Shown: positions 33,130 through 33,740 of the stretch, one piece after another
How positions within the stretch are numbered: the stretch's first letter is position 1
Layout: every line of letters starts with the position of its first letter
Assembly: GCA_019116245.1 (NCBI GenBank)
Contig: DXCC01000014.1
Coordinates: forward strand, 1-33,740
Direction: 5' to 3'
Source: Candidatus Tidjanibacter faecipullorum
GTDB taxonomy: Bacteria > Bacteroidota > Bacteroidia > Bacteroidales > Rikenellaceae
Length of the DNA: 33,740 nt
Program-made: the position numbers and the translations under genes
The notes under the pieces: generated by a model
Database searches by the model: none
Told to the model about the DNA's origin: nothing
Seen by the model: only the letters and a program-made list of their open reading frames with translations

Positions 33130-33492
33130 ATGGACGAGCTTTTTCAGGACATCAGGCGATACATCGACCTGCGTTTCAAACGGGCCAAACTCCAGGCCGT
33201 GGAAAATCTGTCGGTTTTCTGCAGCCGGGCCATCGTCATCGCAGCTTTCCTGCTGATGCTGCTGCTGGCCGTGCTGACCCTCACCGGCGCCCTGGTGGCA
33301 GCCGTATCCAACTGGATCGGTTCCCTGCCGTGGGCCTTCGTGATCGTAGGCGGTGCCTACCTGATTGCCGCACTGATCTTCTACCTGCTGCGCAAACACC
33401 TCTTTGTGGACAGCATGGTACGCATGTTCAGCCGCATGTTCTTTGATAACGAACCGCAACTGGAGGAGGACGACGATGAAGACTTTCGATAA
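33130..33492 (+). CDS. Phage-holin-family-like small membrane protein, 120 aa
   Basis: Two long membrane segments (IVIAAFLLMLLLAVLTLTGA and WAFVIVGGAYLIAALIFYLL) sit between a charged N-terminus (DIRRYIDLRFKRAKLQAVEN) and a very acidic tail (EEDDDEDFR). This is the putative Actinobacterial holin-X/holin III type found next to YtxH genes. There is no phage context, so a membrane-stress role is more likely than lysis. It overlaps the next gene by 17 bases. Confidence 0.8.
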   Translation: MDELFQDIRRYIDLRFKRAKLQAVENLSVFCSRAIVIAAFLLMLLLAVLTLTGALVAAVSNWIGSLPWAFVIVGGAYLIAALIFYLLRKHLFVDSMVRMFSRMFFDNEPQLEEDDDEDFR

Positions 33493-33740
33493 CAAGCAAC
33501 TGGCCGCCACCCGCTCCATGAGTGAGTTGCAGGCGACCAAACGGCAGATCACCCGCCGGTTGCGCCGCACCGAACGCCACATGGCGGATCAATACCGCGA
33601 AGCGACCGAAATGTTCTCGCTGCGCACGGTGCTGACCTACGGCATCAGCCTGATCGACTCCGTCCAGAGCATGGTCCGCTATTTCGGAAAAGGCTTGTTC
33701 AACGGCATCGCCTCCGCCATCCGCCGGCGTCACGACCGGC
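33476..33740 (+). CDS. Unrecognised third gene of the YtxH cluster, 3' partial
   Basis: An ATG inside the acidic tail of the holin-like gene opens a frame that runs to the end of the window. The first 88 residues are basic and helical (TKRQITRRLRRTERHMADQY), with a moderately hydrophobic segment near YGISLIDSVQSMVRYFGKG. The family is not recognised. Its position suggests that it works with the two preceding membrane proteins, which is inference. Confidence 0.7.
   Translation, partial: MKTFDNKQLAATRSMSELQATKRQITRRLRRTERHMADQYREATEMFSLRTVLTYGISLIDSVQSMVRYFGKGLFNGIASAIRRRHDR

Noticed and set aside
33130-33492. The holin-like protein as evidence of a prophage
   Set aside because: No other phage gene is present, and this family commonly sits beside YtxH genes in non-phage contexts.

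Overview
The window looks like a chromosome fragment of a GC-rich member of the Bacteroidetes, most likely an Alistipes-like Rikenellaceae. This rests on protein types (BatD/BatE, long NusB, DUF1573 and META lipoproteins, class I fumarase, class II aldolase) and on recurring Bacteroidetes-type promoters (TTTG, about 19-21 bases, TAnnTTTG). The genus is an inference, not a database result. No rRNA, tRNA, CRISPR array or insertion sequence was seen.

Bases 1 to about 9600 are an accessory region with visibly more A/T than the rest. It opens with a partial protein made of repeated helix-turn-helix units. Next come two decaying genes on the minus strand, a QueD-like pterin synthase and a Fur/PerR-type repressor, with an intact-looking tandem 7-1-7 operator in front of the repressor. 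Then comes a defence-like locus. A WYL regulator (+) is divergent from a minus-strand run of small genes (58 aa, an 83-aa zinc-finger repeat protein, 70 aa) and two DUF262 genes joined by a TAATG overlap. The second DUF262 gene carries a C-terminal HNH-like DUF1524 region, as in GmrSD restriction enzymes. Convergent to the WYL gene is a separate minus-strand operon: a calcineurin-like phosphoesterase, a 45-aa ORF and a short FtsZ/tubulin-like GTPase-domain protein. None of these assemblies matches a system I can name.

From 9.7 kb on the content is mostly housekeeping. It includes purC, a glutaredoxin-like protein with an alpha/beta hydrolase, a tri-haem cytochrome c peroxidase downstream of its probable haem-attachment genes (ResB-like and CcsA-like), a secreted MORN-type repeat protein, and an alcohol dehydrogenase with a flavin reductase-like protein. 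These are followed by a META lipoprotein, batD-batE-recR, fumarase, fructose-bisphosphate aldolase, a large surface lipoprotein, nusB-DUF1573-yajC, a sirtuin without the usual zinc cysteines, carbamate kinase, and Ohr. The right edge holds a YtxH/holin-like small membrane protein cluster that runs off the window. Most transcription units are bounded by clear hairpin terminators, several of them shared between convergent genes.
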